From: an uncultured Christensenellaceae bacterium
Lineage (GTDB): Bacteria; Bacillota; Clostridia; Christensenellales; Pumilibacteraceae
NCBI GenBank assembly: GCA_910586925.1
Contig: CAJUKG010000004.1
Coordinates: forward strand, 157,932 to 221,931
Length of the DNA: 64,000 nucleotides
Direction: 5' to 3'
Positions 56,122-64,000 of this stretch are shown here, in pieces. Position 1 is the stretch's first letter, and the number at the start of each line of letters is the position of its first letter. The notes under the pieces were generated by a model. It worked only from the letters and a program-made list of their open reading frames with translations. It was not told the origin of the DNA and made no database searches. The translations under genes and the position numbers were made by a program.

Positions 56122-58221
56122 TTAAGAATTCGCCTTGCTACGCTCGCCTATTACCTTCTCCGCAATGTTGCGCGGCACCTCGGCATAGTGATCGAACTGC
56201 ATGGTGTAGTTGCCTCTGCCCTGCGTGCGCGAACGAAGGTCGGTCGCGTAACCGAACATCTCGGACAGCGGGATCTCCGCGTGGATGATCTGACTGCCGT
56301 TGACGAGGTCGGTGCCGAATATCGTGCCGCGACGGGCGGACACGTTACCCATAACGTCGCCGAGATACTCGTCGGGCAGGGTCACGTCGACTTTCATGAT
56401 AGGTTCGAGCAAGAATGCATCGCCTTTCTTCATGCCGTCCTTGAACGCCATAGAGCCTGCGATCTTGAACGCCATTTCGGACGAGTCGACTTCGTGGTAG
56501 CTTCCGTCGTACAGAGTGACTTTGAAGTCGACGCACTCGTAACCCGCGAGGATACCGCTCATGCGCGCTTCCTGAATACCGTTGTCGACCGCGGGGATAT
56601 ATTCTTTCGGAACGGAGCCGCCGACGGTCTTGTCCTCGAACACGTAACCGCTGCCCTGTTCGAGCGGTTCCATGATGACTTTGCAGTGACCGTACTGTCC
56701 TTTACCGCCGGACTGACGGATATACTTGCCTTCCGCTTCCACTTTCTTGCGAATGGTTTCGCGGTAAGCGACCTGCGGTTTGCCGACGTTCGCTTCCACT
56801 TTGAATTCGCGGAGCAAGCGGTCGACGATAATGTCGAGGTGCAGCTCGCCCATACCCGCGATGATCGTTTGACCCGTTTCCTGATCGGTGTAGGTCTTGA
56901 ACGTAGGATCTTCTTCTGCGAGCTTGACGAGTGCCATCGTCATTTTTTCCTGACCGGCTTTCGTTTTCGGCTCGATCGCGACGCGAATGACCGGCTCGGG
57001 GAATTCCATGCTCTCGAGCACGATCGGATGCGCGGCGTCGCAAAGCGTGTCGCCCGTCGTCGTATCCTTAAGACCGACTATGGCGCATATATCGCCCGAA
57101 CGCACTTCGTCGATATCAGTACGCGAATTGGCGTGCATCAACAGAAGCCGTCCGATACGTTCTTTCTTGCCCTTCGTCGAGTTGAGCACGTACGAACCTG
57201 CGGGACATACGCCGCTGTAGCAGCGGAAGAAAGCGAGCTTGCCGACGAACGGGTCGGCAGCGATCTTGAACGCGAGTCCGGAGAACGGTTCGTTATCGTC
57301 CGTTTTGCGCTCGGCTTCCTCGCCGTTCGGCGTGGTGCCTTTGATGTGCGCAATGTCTACCGGGCTGGGCATGTAGTACACAACGGCGTCGAGAAGTTTC
57401 TGCACGCCCTTGTTTTTGTACGACGAGCCGCAGAACACCGGGTTCATCGTCATGTTAAGCGTCGCTTTACGCACCGCGGCGCGGATCTCGTCAACGGTGA
57501 TTTCCTCGCCCGCGAAGAATCTTTCCATAAGCGCGTCGTCGGTTTCGGCAACCGCTTCGAGCAGGATCTGACGGTATTCTTCCGCCTGCGCCTTAAGCTC
57601 GTCGGGGATCTCGGTTTCGTTGATCGTCTTGCCGAGGTCGTCCTCGTAGATCTCCGCTTTCATCGTCACAAGGTCGATCATGCCCTTGAACGTGTCCTCT
57701 TTGCCGATAGGGATCTGCAAAGCGACGGGGTGCGCACCCAAACGCGTCTTCATCATTTCGAGAACGTTGAAGAAGTTCGCGCCGTTTATGTCCATTTTAT
57801 TGACGTACGCGATACGCGGAACGCCGTACTTGTCCGCCTGACGCCAAACGGTTTCCGACTGCGGTTCAACACCGCCCTTCGCGCAGAATACCGCGACCGC
57901 GCCGTCGAGAACTTTGAGCGAACGCTCGACCTCGACCGTAAAGTCGACGTGTCCCGGGGTGTCGATGATATTGATGCGAGTCATGGGCGCATCGGGTCCG
58001 GTGCGCCACTGCGTGGTGGTAGCCGCCGACGTAATGGTAATGCCGCGCTCCTGCTCCTGAACCATCCAGTCCATGGTCGCGCCGCCGTCGTGCGTTTCGC
58101 CTATCTTATGCACCTTGCCGGTATAGAACAAAATACGTTCGGTAGTCGTCGTTTTGCCGGCGTCGATGTGCGCCATAATACCTATGTTGCGCGTGTTTTC
58201 CAGAGAAAATTGTCTTGCCAT
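56122..58221 (-). CDS. fusA: Elongation factor G
   Basis: 699 residues from the ATG at 58221 (AGGTGG at 5-nt spacing; an in-frame GTG at 58230 overlaps the ribosome site). It is the translocation GTPase. The P-loop is [13 protein letters not shown], switch II is [16 protein letters not shown], and NKMDINGA recognises guanine. All five domains are present. It starts 2 nt after rpsG, which shows strict coupling. Confidence 0.98.
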   Translation of the reverse strand: MARQFSLENTRNIGIMAHIDAGKTTTTERILFYTGKVHKIGETHDGGATMDWMVQEQERGITITSAATTTQWRTGPDAPMTRINIIDTPGHVDFTVEVERSLKVLDGAVAVFCAKGGVEPQSETVWRQADKYGVPRIAYVNKMDINGANFFNVLEMMKTRLGAHPVALQIPIGKEDTFKGMIDLVTMKAEIYEDDLGKTINETEIPDELKAQAEEYRQILLEAVAETDDALMERFFAGEEITVDEIRAAVRKATLNMTMNPVFCGSSYKNKGVQKLLDAVVYYMPSPVDIAHIKGTTPNGEEAERKTDDNEPFSGLAFKIAADPFVGKLAFFRCYSGVCPAGSYVLNSTKGKKERIGRLLLMHANSRTDIDEVRSGDICAIVGLKDTTTGDTLCDAAHPIVLESMEFPEPVIRVAIEPKTKAGQEKMTMALVKLAEEDPTFKTYTDQETGQTIIAGMGELHLDIIVDRLLREFKVEANVGKPQVAYRETIRKKVEAEGKYIRQSGGKGQYGHCKVIMEPLEQGSGYVFEDKTVGGSVPKEYIPAVDNGIQEARMSGILAGYECVDFKVTLYDGSYHEVDSSEMAFKIAGSMAFKDGMKKGDAFLLEPIMKVDVTLPDEYLGDVMGNVSARRGTIFGTDLVNGSQIIHAEIPLSEMFGYATDLRSRTQGRGNYTMQFDHYAEVPRNIAEKVIGERSKANS

Positions 58222-58223
58222 GA

Positions 58224-58694
58224 TTACCACCTAAAATGCGCGAATGCTTTGTTCGCCTCGGCAACGCGGTGCATTTCTTCCTTGCGCTTGACAGCGGCAC
58301 CGGTGTTGTTATAGGCGTCGAGAAGCTCGCCTGCGAGCCGTTCGTCCATCGTCTTTTCGCCGCGCTTGCGTGCGAACATGACGACCCAACGAATAGCGAG
58401 CGTTTGCTGACGCTCCGCGCGTATCTCGAGCGGCACCTGATAGGTGGAGCCGCCGACGCGCCGCGCCTTTACTTCCAACTGCGGTTTGACGTTAGCCATT
58501 GCTTGGTTAAATACGTCAACCGGTTCGAGCGACGTCTTTTCTTTGATAATATTAAAAGCGTCGTAGACTATAGCTTGAGCCGTACCCTTCTTGCCGTCGA
58601 GCATGATCTGATTGACAAGCTTGGTAACGACCTTGCTGTTATAAATAGGGTCGGGTAAAACATCCCGTTTGGGGACCCCGCTTCTTCTCGGCAT
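58224..58694 (-). CDS. rpsG: 30S ribosomal protein S7
   Basis: 156 residues, the normal length. It organises the 3' domain of 16S rRNA near the tRNA exit site. Conserved sequence includes [39 protein letters not shown] and an ending AHFRW. It is directly upstream of fusA. Unusually, a 295-nt gap separates it from rpsL, and it has its own promoter, so rpsG-fusA can be transcribed without rpsL. Confidence 0.98.
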   Translation of the reverse strand: MPRRSGVPKRDVLPDPIYNSKVVTKLVNQIMLDGKKGTAQAIVYDAFNIIKEKTSLEPVDVFNQAMANVKPQLEVKARRVGGSTYQVPLEIRAERQQTLAIRWVVMFARKRGEKTMDERLAGELLDAYNNTGAAVKRKEEMHRVAEANKAFAHFRW

Positions 58695-58989
58695 GATTGC
58701 CTCCTTATTCGATTTTTTCGGGCTTTCGCCCCGTGCGCCTGTTCTATATTATATATATCGCAAGCGGATTTGGCAAAAGTGCAAAATTGTTTCATTACGC
58801 CGTTGTGCTTAAAACATACGTCGCATAACCGTTGAGCAAGTGCGCCGCGGCATGATTGCGTCGGCGTTTTCGTCCGAGAACAAGGCACGGGCGCGACGTC
58901 GTATGTTCACTATACGGCGAGTGCCCGTAACGCGGTTATCGACGAAAACGACAGCAAGTCGTCGCGTAAGCACGCAGCGAAACGGAAAA
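58695..58989. other. Long rpsL-rpsG intergenic region
   Basis: No gene seen. A complementary pair, GTCGTTTTCGTC and GACGAAAACG, could form a long-range stem on the minus strand. A GGGC-gaaa-GCCC hairpin lies just before the rpsG ribosome site. The space is far longer than in most str operons. Confidence 0.6.
58748..58776 (-). promoter_or_regulatory. Internal promoter for rpsG-fusA
   Basis: Minus strand TTGCCA (58776-58771), 17-nt spacer, TATAAT (58753-58748). Confidence 0.75.
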
Positions 58990-59361
58990 CTATTTTGCGC
59001 GTTTTGCGCCGTACTTCGAGCGGGATTGCTTGCGTTTGGCAACACCCGCAGTGTCTAATGCACCGCGAATAATGTGATACCGCACACCGGGCAAATCCTT
59101 CACTCTGCCGCCACGGACGAGCACAACCGAGTGTTCCTGCAGGTTGTGACCGATTCCCGGGATGTAAACCGTACCTTCCATCTTGTTGACAAGACGTACA
59201 CGAGCGATCTTGCGCAAAGCGGAATTCGGCTTTTTAGGCGTGGTGGTCGTGACCGAAAGGCACACGCCGCGTTTTTGCGGGTTGTTATCGAGAATAGGAC
59301 TCAGGGACTTATACTCGACCTTCTTGCGACCTTTCCTAACAAGCTGGTTGATCGTAGGCAT
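58990..59361 (-). CDS. rpsL: 30S ribosomal protein S12
   Basis: 123 residues from the ATG at 59361 (AAGGAGG). It acts in decoding at the 30S A site. The conserved [19 protein letters not shown] and [20 protein letters not shown] blocks are intact. The streptomycin-resistance positions show the usual Lys residues, so a sensitive form is expected. It is first in the str cluster, with promoter TTGACA, 18-nt spacer, TATAAT (59478-59449). Confidence 0.98.
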   Translation of the reverse strand: MPTINQLVRKGRKKVEYKSLSPILDNNPQKRGVCLSVTTTTPKKPNSALRKIARVRLVNKMEGTVYIPGIGHNLQEHSVVLVRGGRVKDLPGVRYHIIRGALDTAGVAKRKQSRSKYGAKRAK

Positions 59362-59448
59362 CGTTACTCTACCTCCTTTTTTAGTAGTATTGCCGCTCCC
59401 ACTCATACGAATAAGAGCAATATACGCGCACTTTTACGCGTACTCTTT

Positions 59449-59478
59449 ATTATAAACCCATTTCTTCCCCGTTGTCAA
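59449..59478 (-). promoter_or_regulatory. rpsL promoter
   Basis: Minus strand TTGACA (59478-59473), 18-nt spacer, TATAAT (59454-59449). Confidence 0.85.
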
Positions 59479-59864
59479 GCGTTTTACACCTCATTACTCA
59501 AGAGATACGATAAGAAATATCTCCGCGAACTTTCGTTCATTGCGACATTCGACAACGACGTATCTTATGCGGCGTGCCGAGTACGTCACGCCCTACGGAA
59601 TCGTCGAGCAATTTCTTTCCATTGTAGAGAGCGGCGTCCCCGACGCTCCGCAAGCGTCCACGCGAAACAGACTTGTCATGTTGAGTTTCGTAGGGGACGC
59701 AGCCCACTGCGCCCCTCATTATAAATCGACTTTATTATAGTTGTCCCTTCGAGGGAAGATGTCCGCGACGAAGGAGCGGGCAGAAGGGTTCGGCGTCACG
59801 TTATTATTTGCATAGCATACGGTACGGTCCGATAAATAATCCGCAATAATTATTCTCCCCGCAC

Positions 59865-59911
59865 GAGATTTCTCCGCGCACTCGCTTCGCTCGTTTGGTC
59901 GAAATGACAGG
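59865..59911 (+). repeat. Dispersed repeat, copy 4
   Basis: GAGATTTCTCCGCGCACTCG...GGTCGAAATGACAGG. The following sequence (TTTCTGATCATGGTGTTTTA) resembles the flank of copies 1 and 3. Confidence 0.6.
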
Positions 59912-59976
59912 GTACTTTTTGTTTTTGTGTAACTTTCTGATCATGGTGTTTTATGAAATTCTACATTTCAAAAAAA

Positions 59977-60016
59977 ATCATACCCGAAACGCAATGATTC
60001 CCGTTTCGGGTATGAT
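59977..60016 (-). terminator. Strong terminator of the 699-codon-region membrane gene
   Basis: Perfect 15-bp stem ATCATACCCGAAACG/CGTTTCGGGTATGAT with a 10-nt loop, then T8 on the minus strand. Confidence 0.95.
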
Positions 60017-60044
60017 GTGTTGCATGCGATACTATAGGCTTTAC

Positions 60045-62099
60045 TCAATCTTTTGGAATAAACTTTTCGTGAATCGGGTCGTACTCGTATTGCTTGCCGA
60101 GCCTATCGGTATAAATACCGGTATACGGATTTTCTTCGAGTTCGATTTCTTGCCCGTACTCATTTTTTGCAATCGCCTTGCGATAAGGCTTACTCGGAAT
60201 ATAACAATATTCTATCAGTCCGACGAACATCATAATTATCACCGTCACGAGCATGGCGATCATGACTATCGAGAAGATAAACGACGTAAAGAACGCGAGC
60301 CAAGTCAAGAGTACCGTCGCCGTCAGCACGAATATTTCGGGATAACGCTCTTTGAATTTGAGCATCGCTTTCAATCCCTTGAGCATTGTGGCGCAAAAGC
60401 ACATGAAATAGTATTTGATACTCGCCGCAAACCCGTCGCCTGTTTTCTGCGGTTTGAAGTCTTTTATCTTATCGGGCTGTAACTTAAACAACAGCAGTAC
60501 ATAACATATCGCCAGCCCCAATTCCGCAAACACCATACTGACAGGCATAAACCACACGTCGCTTGTTTCGAAAAATTCTTTGACAGGGATAGGCACTATT
60601 ATCTCCACCGTGGCAAAATTGATTATTATAAAGAATACCGACGTCATTATCGCGCACAGTCCCGCCGATGCCGCAAATAATATTATCTTCGCTTTCTTGT
60701 TCAATTCGACGGGCGCAAGTACGGCAAAGTAATACCCTATAGACGGACTCAACGCCACAAACATGACGCCGATGGATATGCCGTATGCGCGTGCATTTAT
60801 TTCTTCGCAAATCCCCATGCCGCTCAATACCCCGCTCAAATCGGGTATCGACGCGAGCAATATTCCGCCCAAAAGCAACAACCCATACAAAACCGATATC
60901 GCTATCATTATGCCCTTTTGCACGCGCGGCGAAGCCTTCGGTTTTATGTGCTCGGCAGACGGCGATGTTTCGTCGGAACGCAGCATTTGAGTATTTACGT
61001 TCGCGCCGCTCGTTTCTTCGCATTCTTCGAAGCGCGTCGTTGCCGACTCGAACAGTGCGTCGAGCATTTCGAATTCGTGCGACTCGAACAGCCCCCTGCA
61101 TTGCGTTTTGAACTCTTTCGCTCTCTCACTGCCGTCAACGGTAGCGACCGTAGCAACCGCGACGGCGAGTCTTTCTCGGAACGTCGCAACGTCGATGATA
61201 TGATCTTTCCGCGCCTCGTATTCTTCCGACGCCGCCGCAAGTACGCCGATAAATCCATCGACGTCGCGGGCTTTGGATTTTTCGACCAATGCTTTACGAA
61301 ATTCGGCGAGTCCGATTTTTCCCTTTAGCTTTTTCGTGTCCTGTTCCACGCTTGCGATATACTGATGATTATGTACATAGGTGCACAATCCTATAAACGA
61401 GCATAACCAAAAAATTCCGAGCAACGCCGCTCCGACAGACCAAAATATACAATATAAAAATGATATATTTATTCCGTGGAAAGTTTCTTTCATGTTCCCC
61501 AATGTCGTTAGGAACAATCCGAAGAACACTCCGAACAGCACCAACCCCACCGAGAAGAACACCGCAAACACAATAAACCTCTTTCTGCATTTGCCCAACC
61601 CCAAAGCAAATAACGGCGCAAGCACAAACAACACGGGCATTACAAAATATGAAACCGCAACGATTTGCAATAGCTTTACCGAATATCTGTGCGCACTGTA
61701 TCGAGTGACTTCTTTTTCATTATATAATCCGACTATCTCGTGCTCGCGTATTCTGATAGCTTTTTTGCCCTTTACTCCGCCAATTATGGCAAATACTCCC
61801 AATAACGCGACACATGTAATAACGCCTATAACTATCGAAACGGTATTTGCCCACATGCACGTCCTGCCTTTAATCGCCGCTATAAAACCGAGCACAGACA
61901 ATAACAGCGCAACAATACATATAAACCCGAACGGCACTGCCTCGACGAGCGGATTGGAACGACTAATCATACCCATCAGGAAAAGTACAAACGACCAAAC
62001 CACATTGAGTACCATTACAATAGCATAAAACAATCTAAATCCGAAGCCGTCGATATACTTCGGCTCCTCCGCAAATCCCATGCTTCCGTATTCTTCCAT
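60045..62099 (-). CDS. Large polytopic membrane protein of unknown function
   Basis: 684 residues from the ATG at 62099 (GGAGG, 8-nt spacing). About 14 hydrophobic segments fall into two blocks (~20-250 and ~390-600), separated by a soluble domain (~260-385) rich in Glu, Arg and Ala that may be helical. The end has a short hydrophilic domain with Tyr-rich pattern (NPYTGIYTDRLGKQYEYD). No family was recognised. It is divergent from a small XRE regulator, and two identical-core palindromes lie in the shared region. The arrangement parallels the membrane-XRE pair at 6.6-7.5 kb. Confidence 0.75.
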   Translation of the reverse strand: MEEYGSMGFAEEPKYIDGFGFRLFYAIVMVLNVVWSFVLFLMGMISRSNPLVEAVPFGFICIVALLLSVLGFIAAIKGRTCMWANTVSIVIGVITCVALLGVFAIIGGVKGKKAIRIREHEIVGLYNEKEVTRYSAHRYSVKLLQIVAVSYFVMPVLFVLAPLFALGLGKCRKRFIVFAVFFSVGLVLFGVFFGLFLTTLGNMKETFHGINISFLYCIFWSVGAALLGIFWLCSFIGLCTYVHNHQYIASVEQDTKKLKGKIGLAEFRKALVEKSKARDVDGFIGVLAAASEEYEARKDHIIDVATFRERLAVAVATVATVDGSERAKEFKTQCRGLFESHEFEMLDALFESATTRFEECEETSGANVNTQMLRSDETSPSAEHIKPKASPRVQKGIMIAISVLYGLLLLGGILLASIPDLSGVLSGMGICEEINARAYGISIGVMFVALSPSIGYYFAVLAPVELNKKAKIILFAASAGLCAIMTSVFFIIINFATVEIIVPIPVKEFFETSDVWFMPVSMVFAELGLAICYVLLLFKLQPDKIKDFKPQKTGDGFAASIKYYFMCFCATMLKGLKAMLKFKERYPEIFVLTATVLLTWLAFFTSFIFSIVMIAMLVTVIIMMFVGLIEYCYIPSKPYRKAIAKNEYGQEIELEENPYTGIYTDRLGKQYEYDPIHEKFIPKD

Positions 62100-62140
62100 T
62101 TGTAATTCCTCCGATAGCGTATAAAATCGACACGATATAG

Positions 62141-62152
62141 TCATAATTATGA
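62141..62152. promoter_or_regulatory. Palindromic operator 1
   Basis: TCATAATTATGA, perfect 12-bp palindrome inside a longer repeat TATAGTCATAATTATG. Confidence 0.65.
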
Positions 62153-62166
62153 CACATACATTATAG

Positions 62167-62178
62167 TCATAATTATGG
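62167..62178. promoter_or_regulatory. Palindromic operator 2
   Basis: TCATAATTATGG, 26 bp from the first copy with the same TATAG flank. Both lie upstream of the -35 of the XRE gene and close to the membrane-protein start. Confidence 0.6.
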
Positions 62179-62181
62179 CTA

Positions 62182-62210
62182 TTGTCAAGTATTTGACTAT
62201 AATATATAAT
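62182..62210 (+). promoter_or_regulatory. Promoter placed for leaderless transcription of the XRE gene
   Basis: TTGTCA (62182-62187), 17-nt spacer, TATAAT (62205-62210), with the ATG 6 nt after the -10. Confidence 0.75.
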
Positions 62211-62216
62211 AAATCC

Positions 62217-62420
62217 ATGATAAATTATTCGCCGTTTTGGGCGACGCTCAAAGCCAAAGGAATATCCACGTACACGCTGATCAACAAGTACGACATAAGC
62301 AGCGGAACGATCGACCGCATGAGAAAGGGCAAAGGCATAAGCACGCTCAAAATAGACGATTTCTGTCGCATACTCGATTGCAACGTCGAAGACATAATCA
62401 AATACGAAAAAGACGGTTGA
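62217..62420 (+). CDS. Small XRE-family regulator (Cro/C1 type)
   Basis: 67 residues from the ATG at 62217. It is a single helix-turn-helix domain: FWATLKAKGISTYTLINKY, then SSGTIDRMRKGKGIST and CRILDCNVEDII. The ATG lies 6 nt after a TATAAT and has no ribosome site, so the mRNA is probably leaderless. It probably binds the two TCATAATTATGA palindromes in the divergent region and controls the large membrane protein and itself. A terminator follows. Confidence 0.85.
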   Translation: MINYSPFWATLKAKGISTYTLINKYDISSGTIDRMRKGKGISTLKIDDFCRILDCNVEDIIKYEKDG

Positions 62421-62445
62421 TATTTCGCCAATATTTATTGCATTG

Positions 62446-62476
62446 AAAAAGTTCGGCGCAATGCCGAACTTTTTTG
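62446..62476 (+). terminator. Terminator of the XRE gene
   Basis: AAAAAGTTCGGC and GCCGAACTTTTTT arms with a 5-nt loop. Confidence 0.9.
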
Positions 62477-62514
62477 TTTTTGTTTGGTTGTTTTAAGCGT
62501 CGGGCGCACCGCGC

Positions 62515-63498
62515 TCACGGTTTGTTCTGGAAATACACTTCGTCGTCGAGTATCAACGGATAGCGAAAAACGTTACGCCCGTCCAATCCGACCGCATGCA
62601 TATCCACGCCTATAATGCGACGGTTATTGTAACTATTATAGTAATAGATGCCGCGCGTCGCGTTACAGCACGACGAGTATATCGTCGATTCATATTCGCC
62701 CGACGGCATTACGCAACTGCCGAGCGGCTGCGCCACGGAGTCGAGTATATGAAAGAACTGCGCGACCGACTTTTTTTCGCAGTCGCACGGCGGCGAATTG
62801 AGCGCGACGAACGCGGCGCGGACAAACCTCGATCCCGACGACAGGTCGCCGGGAAGTCCCAGCCCGCCCATACCGAGACTGTACGCATCAAATTGCAATT
62901 TGTCCGAAAAATTGTTTTTCGGCGGGAGCGGCGACACGTGCATATAGTTATTCAGATTGTGCAGCTGCGTCGGGAACGGCGGATTATTCGTCATAACGCC
63001 CGCGGGATCGTCGTAGACATGCAGTCCGTCCGCGACGCTCTCGACGACGATCGCTTGCTTCGCGTCGGCGATCATCCAATGAAGCAGCGCAGGCTCATAC
63101 CCCGCGCCGAACGACGTATCGGTAATATTCATATCTGCGAGCAACCGCTTCGCTTCGTTCACGGTCGCGCACCGCGCAAGCAGGTAAGGAATTACCTCGA
63201 ACTGCGCAATATTCGTCTTGTTCGCGCACGGCTTATGATAAACTGCGTTCCCGACGAAATTCAGTCCCGCCGCGGCAAGCCCTTTCTCGTTGACGGCATC
63301 ATAAAAGAGCGGTACGTCGTCCGCAACGTGCGCCATGCCCATGATCGCATAATGCGCTCGCAACGTTTCGCCGCAATCGCGCAACGCGAATTCGTAACGC
63401 CGCGGCACGATCACTACTTCTTCGCCGTACGAACAATTATGGTCGAGCGTCCGCCCGAAATAGAAATCCCCCGAGTTGTACTTAACGACCGTACACAT
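62515..63498 (-). CDS. Choloylglycine hydrolase family enzyme (bile salt hydrolase type)
   Basis: 327 residues from the ATG at 63498 (GAGG, 8 nt). The ATG is followed directly by Cys (MCTVVKYNSG), which becomes the N-terminal nucleophile after Met removal, as in this Ntn-hydrolase family. Other active-site residues are seen: Arg and Asp in FGRTLDHN, Asn in GLNF and MTNNPPFPTQ, and Arg in GSRFVRAAF. The LGLPGDLSSGSRFVRAAF stretch is typical of bile salt hydrolases rather than penicillin V acylases. No signal peptide is seen, so it is cytoplasmic. It would deconjugate glycine or taurine bile acids; substrate preference needs assay. Confidence 0.9.
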   Translation of the reverse strand: MCTVVKYNSGDFYFGRTLDHNCSYGEEVVIVPRRYEFALRDCGETLRAHYAIMGMAHVADDVPLFYDAVNEKGLAAAGLNFVGNAVYHKPCANKTNIAQFEVIPYLLARCATVNEAKRLLADMNITDTSFGAGYEPALLHWMIADAKQAIVVESVADGLHVYDDPAGVMTNNPPFPTQLHNLNNYMHVSPLPPKNNFSDKLQFDAYSLGMGGLGLPGDLSSGSRFVRAAFVALNSPPCDCEKKSVAQFFHILDSVAQPLGSCVMPSGEYESTIYSSCCNATRGIYYYNSYNNRRIIGVDMHAVGLDGRNVFRYPLILDDEVYFQNKP

Positions 63499-63610
63499 AA
63501 CATTCACCTCACCGCATTAGTATATGCGTCCTCACAGATTTTAGTGAATGTGACAGATTGCAAATCAACGAAAAAGCCGCGGCAAAACGCGAACCGCGCA
63601 ATAAATAAAA

Positions 63611-63642
63611 GCGGAAAGAATGGATATTTTCCACGCTTTCCG
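63611..63642 (-). terminator. Terminator of the last partial gene
   Basis: GCGGAAAG...CTTTCCGC stem with an inner GGA/TCC pairing, followed by TTTTATTTATT on the minus strand. Confidence 0.85.
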
Positions 63643-63704
63643 CCACGCCGATAAATCGCAACTCTGTTTTTGGTTATTACGCAACAAACGACTTTAATCG
63701 CAAT

Positions 63705-64000
63705 CTAATTCGCAAGCCGTATATCGAGGAAAACCACCGCATCGGTCAACTCTACGACACCCAAGATATACAACATTTCGTTAGAACCGTCGCCGCTCGG
63801 AATACCGTTCAAACCCTCGCCGTTTACGGTAACGGTAATGCCGCCGTCCGCTTCACAGCCGACCTGTTCGTCGTCGATGATTATATCTATATTGCTTCCG
63901 TCTGTCGTTATCACGACATTGGACACATTCATATAAATTCTCCGTTCCCCGAACAGCTTCAGCACGAGTATACCGTCGGTAGTCTTTTCGTACTCGCGGT
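63705..64000 (-). CDS. C-terminal part of an unidentified protein (5' end outside window)
   Basis: The frame is open from the window edge, so this is the last ~98 codons of a longer gene. Visible sequence: EYEKTTDGILVLKLFGERRIY, then beta-rich VVITTDGSNIDIIIDDEQVG and an acidic Gly/Asn loop, ending VVFLDIRLAN. An internal GTG/ATG could suggest a short separate gene, but the upstream codons are continuous. It is acidic and looks like a beta-sandwich tail; no family was recognised. Confidence 0.55.
   Translation of the reverse strand, partial: REYEKTTDGILVLKLFGERRIYMNVSNVVITTDGSNIDIIIDDEQVGCEADGGITVTVNGEGLNGIPSGDGSNEMLYILGVVELTDAVVFLDIRLAN

Larger units (their letters stand above)
59479..60044. 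other. Non-coding gap with repeats and a terminator
   Basis: No gene seen. It holds the 19-bp ATTATAAATCGACTTTATT sequence shared with 49.27 kb (59718-59736), a CCCTTCGAGGGAAG-type palindromic element near 59742, a dispersed repeat copy (59865-59911) and the terminator at 59977-60016. Confidence 0.6.

Overview
The window looks like a chromosome segment from an uncultured, anaerobic, gut-type member of the Bacillota (Clostridia). This rests on Gram-positive lipoprotein signals, AGGAGG ribosome sites, consensus sigma-A promoters, an oxygen-independent ribonucleotide reductase, an iron-sulfur serine dehydratase, a choloylglycine hydrolase and many membrane-tethered glycan-active proteins. Nearly all genes lie on the minus strand. 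Coding DNA is GC-rich and intergenic DNA is AT-rich, so large mirror reading frames appear opposite real genes; these were discarded.

Layout. 1-5.7 kb: 5' part of a giant leucine-rich-repeat lipoprotein. 5.9-12.7 kb: small membrane and regulatory genes, trxB and nrdD (with a fused redoxin), degV. 12.8-16.8 kb: two tandem ABC ATPase-permease fusions sharing a 652-bp identical block. 16.9-25.3 kb: membrane-anchored GH5, then a lipoprotein, a 4-TM protein, a GH3 enzyme, a frameshifted sensor kinase and a LytTR regulator. 25.4-25.6 kb: tRNA-Pro and tRNA-Gly. 25.8-28.5 kb: a LoaP/NusG-like protein, DUF1893, an ECF S-component and an Fe-S aldo/keto reductase. 28.6-30.7 kb: a methyltransferase-HaeII-type nuclease fusion. 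30.8-38.2 kb: asnS, an ABC-2 exporter with TetR regulator, a small membrane protein, serine dehydratase, and the Fe-S scaffold/GGGtGRT pair. 38.4-45.7 kb: a second module of esterase, 4-TM protein, GH3, kinase and LytTR regulator in the same order as the first. 45.9-49.0 kb: a transglutaminase-like surface protein. 49.4-54.0 kb: gyrA and gyrB. 54.7-59.4 kb: tuf, fusA, rpsG, rpsL. 60-64 kb: a large membrane protein with a divergent XRE regulator, a bile-salt-hydrolase-type enzyme, and the end of an unidentified gene.

The best candidate for an undescribed system is the duplicated module at 18.4-25.3 kb and 38.4-45.7 kb. It consists of a LytTR two-component system, a GH3 hydrolase of permuted domain order with a membrane segment at each end, a 4-TM partner whose start overlaps the GH3 stop by exactly 11 nt in both copies, and an exported lipoprotein. 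The two-component pair presumably senses an extracellular cue and controls display of the hydrolase.

Other notable points are the single-chain HaeII-like restriction-modification fusion with an internal start site, the NrdD-redoxin fusion next to trxB with unusually spaced NrdR boxes, a tRNA-Pro terminator whose stem would pair with the tRNA acceptor end, three probably leaderless genes, and two genes broken by single-base frameshifts in homopolymer runs.
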